From: Chinchilla lanigera | Taxonomy: Eukaryota > Chordata > Mammalia > Rodentia > Chinchillidae | Direction: 5' to 3' | DNA: 64,000 bases | Assembly: GCF_000276665.1 (NCBI RefSeq) | Contig: NW_004955447.1 | Coordinates: forward strand, 11,310,252 to 11,374,251 | Shown: positions 58,981-64,000 of the stretch, one piece after another | Layout: each line of letters starts with the position of its first letter | How positions within the stretch are numbered: the first letter of the stretch is position 1 | Notes under the pieces: model-generated | Databases searched by the model: none | Told to the model about the DNA's origin: nothing | What the model saw: only the letters and a program-made list of their open reading frames with translations | Made by a program: the position numbers and the translations under genes

Positions 58981-60359
58981 AATCTATGTCTGAGATGCGC
59001 ATTTACATTGTAAAATTTTAGTAATGTAAACCACAGGACTAAAATGTACTTTGTCTTATTTTCCTGATGCTCAGCAGCTTTGGGCTATGAAGAAGAGTTG
59101 TTAAAAAGAAAAAAAAAAGAAGCTAACGAAGGGAGAATATTTGGGTTTGTTTTCATTACAAGCACTTTCATTCTAGGTGGCATCTAAGCGTATGAAACAA
59201 TTATGAATCCATTGCTCTTCAGTTTTATTCCACCTTCGTTAGCCTTGATCAGTGTGACCTGGAGCTCGGCCAACATAGTACCTTGCCGCGCAGCACCTGG
59301 TGCCTCTGCTCCTAGAGGGACCCTGCGAGCTGGAGGGCCCCTGCTGATCCTGCTGCTGTGTCAGGCCCTTTGCGTGTGGCTCCAGCACCGCTTCTGGGTT
59401 GGCCGCCTCCTTGCCAGCAAATGACATCCTTACAGTGATGAGCAAGAGAGACCCGGTGGCCCACCAGCACATTTGCTGACGTCTCAGTAAGCAGATTTCT
59501 CACAACTTGCTAGCATTTCTGTAGATACACTATTCAGTTTACCAGCTTTACAATGGATAATTTTCCAGTGATTTTTCACACATTCCCTAGAAGAGCTGAT
59601 GGTCCTTAGGAAGGGGATATCTGCTCACTCGTCCCAGCCTGAGGACCCTAAGGACTTCTCTGCTCTCCATTAGGTCACGGACGCAGCTATCTAGGGAAAT
59701 ATGATCCCACCTTGAAGCACAGCAGGCTGTTCCTTGTCTTTTCCTTCCTTGGAAACTCTCCAAGAAGTTGTACTTGACTTTACACCTACTATTCCAGTAC
59801 TGCTAGAGTTGTCTGTACCCGTGTTAGCGTGCCCTTCCAATTAATAATCCTTTCCCCTAAATCTGTCCTCTTGAAATAACCTGAACTAATGTATCATATT
59901 TGCGTTTCTCATTTTCACTTGGAGACGCCTGGATTTCTGGTGGTCTCCCCTGCAGTGTGGTGAGGCTTGGTCACTACTCAGACTTAAGACATCGAAGAAT
60001 AAAAAAGAGAAACTAGGTGAGAGGAATGGGGATATATCTGCTATTATAATTTCTTATAGAACTAATAGTTTTTTTCTAAAACTTTTAAAATATAAAATTA
60101 GTTCAAAAATCATTAGCTTCCCATCTATAGGAAACAATAAGAATTTTTATTTCTGAGCTTGAGACCAAAAGAATAAATGTTAAATTATTTGAAGGATTAT
60201 ATATTGCATATTCTTATATATAGAGTCTGAATCCTATATCTCTATGAAAGGGACAGAATTTCACAGACTTTCTCTTAGCCAAACAATACTAGAAGGAAAA
60301 TTCCTATTTAAAAAAATAGAGACAATTTAAAATGAACTGTACGCACTTATAAATTTTTA
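58981..60359. other. Unrecognised DNA with a GC-rich patch
   Basis: Positions 59260-59480 are GC-rich for this window (CCTTGCCGCGCAGCACC, GACCCTGCGAGCTGGAGG, GTTGGCCGCCTCC), with a 73-codon plus-strand ORF and two minus-strand ORFs (77 and 63 codons). None is recognisable. An A-rich run lies at 59106-59122. The rest (59500-60359) has no supported feature. Confidence 0.4.
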
Positions 60360-60600
60360 GGTGTAAAGTAAGGTATTTTTAGTTATAGGAACAACGTCGC
60401 CATACAATTAATTTCCGGAAACAATTCATTGTGTATAATTAAATCGTACACCTGTACAAATACAACTCCCCATTTGTATTTCCCTTGCCCCTTAAGAACT
60501 ACCATTCAGTGTGTTTATACGAAATTTTCTGTCTTGATTTTGTCAAGTTGGATGTATTTTTCTGGAATGTTCATTTTGTAAGACTTTTTTTTTAGTTTTG
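60360..60600 (-). mobile_element. Old LINE-1 3' UTR/ORF2 end (tentative)
   Basis: 'CTCCCCATTTGTATTTCCCT' followed by 'TGCCCCTTAAGAACTACCAT' and 'TCAGTGTGTTTATACGA' resemble the inverted 3' end of old L1 families (CCCCATTTGTATTCCCCTTGCCCC...AACCACCATTCTACTCTC). Diverged. Confidence 0.5.
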
Positions 60601-61885
60601 GTCAGGCAATTCATTGCTTTTCATTTCTTTAGGGTGAGTTACTAAAGCTTTACTTTATTCCTGTCATTACACCATGCTTCCTTATGTTCCTTCGTGCTTG
60701 TGCTGCTGTCCTTGTATTTATAGAAAGTTTCTCCTGATTTTGTGGCTAGGATTCCACGGGAAAGGTCTTCCCCAATTAGCTGGGTTCGAGATTCTGGAAA
60801 TCTTTCAAATCTTTCAAATGATGAATTGTCTGTGGATGTGAATATGTAGATTTTTAAATGAGGTGATTAGTTGATTTCTTCTTTCTTTCCATTTTTTTGG
60901 TTTGTCTGATTTTTGAGCAGAAACCTATAACTACTTTTTCCTTTGAGGGTCTGTCTGATCACTGCTTTCAGGCTAGAATTTTGGAGGCGGTCTTCAAGAT
61001 CTCTGCCTCCAAATCTCAACTTCCCCGCCTCTGCAGCAGATTTCCTCCTTGCTCTGTCTGTGCTCAGCTGCCCCACAAAGCCAAGAGGGTTTTGTCAGTA
61101 TTCCCCTGTTAAGTCAAGAACAGAAACCAGCCCAGCAGGCAGCACATTGAAACCAGGACCTTAGGAGCTAGCTTCTCCCTTTGCCTTGCTGGGGAAGAAA
61201 CACAAGCTTCTGCACTATTTCTTGATCTTACAGAACCATGTTAGCTACATAAAAAAATCTTTTCTTTTCCTTTCTTCTTCACTGCCCCAGGTTTTGACAT
61301 AGGTTCATTTTGTCAGAACTCCACACGAGACAAACCGGCCTCCTTGGCTGTGCACTGAGGGGTCTGGGTGCTTGCTCCACTCTGACTGGAATCTCCATGC
61401 TTCCATCTGCTAGCATGGGGCCAAGAGTGAAGCAGTCACAGTGGAACTGTTCTTCTGACCATTTTCAATGTAGCTCTTTTGGTTTAGTCTTTTTGGAAGT
61501 ACTAACATTTCTTAAATACAATGTAGATGTCTCATGGATATATCTTGGTTCAAATATTGTGAAATTAGTGTCTCTTTGGGCAACTGAGTGATGGGATGTT
61601 CTCATCCACCATCTTGCTGAAATCAGCTCTTAGTTTTTCTTTTACATATGCTTGTTACGTTAATTCAACTTATTGGCTGAAACTGTCTTTTTTTCCAAGT
61701 GAAAAATAGTAACAATTTGCAGGTTTGGAAAAGAATTCTGTCAATGAATATTTCTGCCAATAATATTACATATTTTTAATACAGAGATTGCTTCTTTAAT
61801 GACCTACCTGTTTAATGATTATTCAGACTTACAACTGAGGCACTCTGTTTGGACTACGATCCACCACTTGGAGTTATAAGCATTG
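60601..61885. other. Unrecognised DNA, possibly part of an old L1 5' region
   Basis: ORFs of 69-93 codons show no domain. The right part ends 'CCACCATCTTGCTGAAATCA' near 61607, vaguely like the inverted start of an L1 5' UTR (NGCCATCTTGGCTCC), but this is too weak to call. T-run at 60583-60594. Confidence 0.35.
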
Positions 61886-61980
61886 TTTTTTTTTTTTTTT
61901 TTTTTCTGATACCAGGAATCGAACTCATGACTTTGCGCATGCCAGGCAGGTGCTTTGCCGCTGAGCTTAATCCCCAGCCC
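61886..61980 (-). mobile_element. ID SINE
   Basis: Poly(T) at 61886-61905, then CTGATACCAGGAATCGAACT, the inverted B-box region, CATGCCAGGCAGGTGCTTTG and 'CTGAGCTTAATCCCCAGCCC'. ATAAGC flanks both sides (61876-61881 and 61981-61986). The ORFs across it are spurious. Confidence 0.94.
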
Positions 61981-61986
61981 ATAAGC

Positions 61987-62994
61987 CTTTCTTCTGTACA
62001 GTTACATACATATTGTTTACAGAGCTTCTGCTTTTGTCCTGTATGCCTTGTTCCTACAGTTCTATAATTTCTCTGATTGTACCACAGTTTTGTTGTGTTA
62101 GACATTATAGTACTGAATGAAACAGCCATGCAAATAAAAGCAAAGTCATCAAGTTGGAGTGTTTTTTGACCATTTTTTTTCTGAATGTTGTAATGTGCAT
62201 AGTTTATACAATTTCCTACTTAGTGACCAATTCATTTAAGGACTTAGTCTCAGGAACAGAACTTGTTTGTTAAATGGGGGAATGCCTGTAAGTATGTGGA
62301 GACCCTTGTGTTTAAAGTATAAGGTACGGCAAGGTCTCATAGAATCTACATTCTAGTGTTTATGTAATAAAACTTTATAAATAGACTAAGGATCTAGGAT
62401 AGTATAATATAGGTCTCATTTGTGTAAATGAATGAGAACACATTTGGGATATAAATCTGAGACACTCGGATTTCATCTGATATTGAGTGTAACTCAGAAG
62501 TCACTCACGGTTGTAAAAAAAATGTTTGGGTTTCAATTTTTACCAGCAAAAGTTTATAACTTAAAGATAAGTGAATCTAATAATCTAATGTTAATCTAAT
62601 AATAATCTAATAAGTTAATCTAATAAATTAAAGTAAGATATTTCAATTATATGGTTTGGGGGGTCATTTATACTTAGAAGTTAAAATGTGGAAGGTATAA
62701 AATATCATTTATTCATTTCACTGATATTTCTGAGTACTTTATGTACAACACTAAAAATATAGAAGTACTCATGATGCTCTTGTAGTTTACTTTGGAATAA
62801 GGAATATAATTAACCAATACATTGCAATTAAATCAATTGTAATAAGCAATATAATAAATCAATAAGTAAACAAAAATAAAATAAATGTTCTAAATGTTTC
62901 TATATGATAGAATAAACTATTAATTCATGATCAATTTTCATTCATAAGAAACAGAAAGTTTCATTGGTTGATATATATCTCTATTAAAATGAAA
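61987..62994. other. AT-rich DNA with a possible ancient repeat
   Basis: Positions 62330-62360 (GGTCTCATAGAATCTACATT then CTAGTG) and 62695-62870 (CATTTATTCATTTCACTGAT ... AATAAGTAAACAAAAATAAA) resemble pieces of an old mammalian repeat. Positions 62569-62630 hold short TTAATCTAATAA repeats. No gene is supported. Confidence 0.4.
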
Positions 62995-62999
62995 ATCAA

Positions 63000-63476
63000 T
63001 GTTATGGTTGATATATTGTGTCATCTTGAGAAATCTAGAAGCTTAACTAAGTGACTCAGCAGTTCTACACCCTGGGGTGAAAAGGACAGGCCCTTACCGC
63101 TCTGGGATGTTGTTCATTGTGTCAATTTGACAAGTTTAGAAGGTTACTAAGTGACTCAGCAGGGGGCCAGGTCCTTACATTGTATTCATCCTGAGTCTGT
63201 GCAAGAGGAGGGCACTGAGGCGGTGTGGGCGTGGACTGACAGCCAGGATGCAATATAAGGGGGGAAAAGAGACTTGCTTTCTGACTCTTTTTGCTCTTGC
63301 TGCTTTTGCTGTCCTCTGCCACATTGCAGTGTGGCCCTGTGTCATGCCACCCTGCCTTGGAGCAAGCTGATTATACACTGAAACCTTCACAAACTGCGAG
63401 CTAAATAAACCTTTCCTTCCTTAATTTTGGGTGTTGGGTATTTTATGTAAGAAATGAGAGAAAAGTAACCAAAACA
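63000..63476 (+). mobile_element. MaLR solo LTR, nearly complete, with internal 5' duplication
   Basis: Starts TGTTATGGTTGATATATTGT and ends 'GAGAAAAGTAACCAAAACA'. The 3' part has 'GAGCTAAATAAACCTTTCCT', the typical MaLR polyadenylation region with AATAAA, plus a TATA-like 'GCAATATAAGG' near 63250. The flanking 5-mers ATCAA (62995-62999) and ATCAT (63477-63481) fit a decayed 5-bp duplication. The first 117 or so bases are partly repeated: 'GTGTCATCTTGAGAAATCTA' and 'GTGTCAATTTGACAAGTTTA', each followed by ACTAAGTGACTCAGCAG. Minus-strand ORFs inside it are incidental. Confidence 0.85.
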
Positions 63477-63481
63477 ATCAT

Positions 63482-63847
63482 GAAAAACATTATTCAATAA
63501 CAACATTTTAAAAATATTACACATATTTTCTCATTGTGGAAATGCTAAGAAAGTCTAACATTTTGAAAAGATACAAGAAATAAATATCTATAAATCAATG
63601 AAAATTATTAAAATATTTATTTTCATCAATACACATGAAAGAATACATATAATATGTGTAACATATTATATATAATCAAATAAATATAGTAAATATATGA
63701 TACTCATAAAATAATTGCTTATTCCTTGTTAAATGGCATCATGTAACTGTCAATTTTTGTTGCTGGGGAGTGTGGAATTTTGTTAAATATCAGACATCTC
63801 CCATGTCCTAAAACTTTGCAATGAATGTGGTACCTTTGCCTGGTTGA
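63482..63847. other. No recognised feature
   Basis: Very AT-rich (TATAATATGTGTAACATATT near 63650). No gene or repeat assigned. Confidence 0.5.
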
Positions 63848-64000
63848 GCAACTGTAACAAAAATACCATAAAGTAAGCACCATAGAAAGAAAGCCAATGT
63901 ATTTCTCACAGTTCTGCAGACTGAGAAGACCAAGATCAAAGTGTTGGCAGATTCAGTGTCTGTTGAGGGTCTGTAGCTCATAGACGACAACTTCAAGCCT
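63848..64000 (-). mobile_element. MLT1-type LTR, truncated by the window edge
   Basis: 'CAACTGTAACAAAAATACCA', 'TGTATTTCTCACAGTTCTGC' with AGACTGAGAAGACCAAGATC and 'AAAGTGTTGGCAGATTCAGT' follow the reverse complement of MLT1 LTR 3' ends (consensus GCTGTAACAAAATACC ... TTCTCACAGTTCTGGAGGCTGG). It belongs to the same superfamily as 29300-29697 in the opposite direction. Confidence 0.85.

Noticed and set aside
59260..59480. CpG island promoter
   Set aside because: Too short and CpG density too modest to call by standard criteria. Left as an observation.
61300..61625. L1 5' UTR on the minus strand
   Set aside because: Only a CCACCATCTTGCTGA-like ending suggests it. No ORF1 follows in the expected place.
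62569..62635. TTAATCTAATAA repeats as a satellite or CRISPR-like array
   Set aside because: Irregular spacing, only a few copies, and AT-rich slippage explains it.

Overview
The window is nuclear DNA from a rodent: AT-rich, intron- or desert-like, and full of mammalian interspersed repeats. It is not bacterial or viral. Lineage evidence comes from eight copies of a short tRNA-derived ID SINE (GGGGCTGGGGATTTAGCTCAG... through ...TTCGATTCCCGGTACC plus a poly(A) tail), about nine 7SL-derived B1 SINEs, several with the internal B1 duplication, and two B1+ID fusions of the B1-dID kind. No B2 or B4 was recognised, which speaks against mouse or rat. A non-murid rodent is most likely (beaver, pocket-gopher, squirrel or dormouse-like lineages are possible), but the species cannot be fixed from this sequence.

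I find no convincing protein-coding gene, exon chain, rRNA, functional tRNA or CRISPR array. The only strongly protein-like reading frames are decayed LINE-1 ORF1/ORF2 fragments. Almost all other ORFs are chance frames in AT-rich or repeat DNA.

Layout. 1-4300: MaLR LTR at the left edge, TA repeat, old B1, then unrecognised AT-rich DNA. 4300-7500: a twin-primed LINE-1 (target duplication AATAGTGG) carrying an ID insertion, followed by a second L1 3' end in the opposite direction, giving a large inverted repeat. 9400-11200: another twin-primed L1 and L1 scraps. 11800-15400: B1 copies, a B1-dID and MIR relics. 18100-20350: an L1 whose 3' end is joined directly to the start of the endonuclease domain and ORF1, with most of ORF2 deleted. 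22400-26050: three ID insertions, one broken by a 100-N assembly gap. 29000-31300: old repeats including an MLT1-type LTR. 32000-45100: scattered B1, MIR, old L1 and ID copies, otherwise unrecognised. 45300-48620: MaLR LTR plus internal sequence, old L1, and a Tigger-type DNA transposon. 54200-56700: a third twin-primed L1 carrying an ID. 56900-60000: B1-dID, a 158-bp tandem duplication with palindromes, and two unidentified blocks richer in G+C and CpG. 60300-64000: old L1 end, ID, a nearly complete MaLR solo LTR, and an MLT1-type LTR at the right edge.

The most notable features are the three twin-priming L1 insertions, the ORF2-deleted L1 resembling a half-L1, the interrupted ID at the gap, and the unidentified block near 58.2-59.0 kb. 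Nothing seen amounts to a clear new biological system. Family names come from remembered consensus sequences and were not confirmed with a repeat library.
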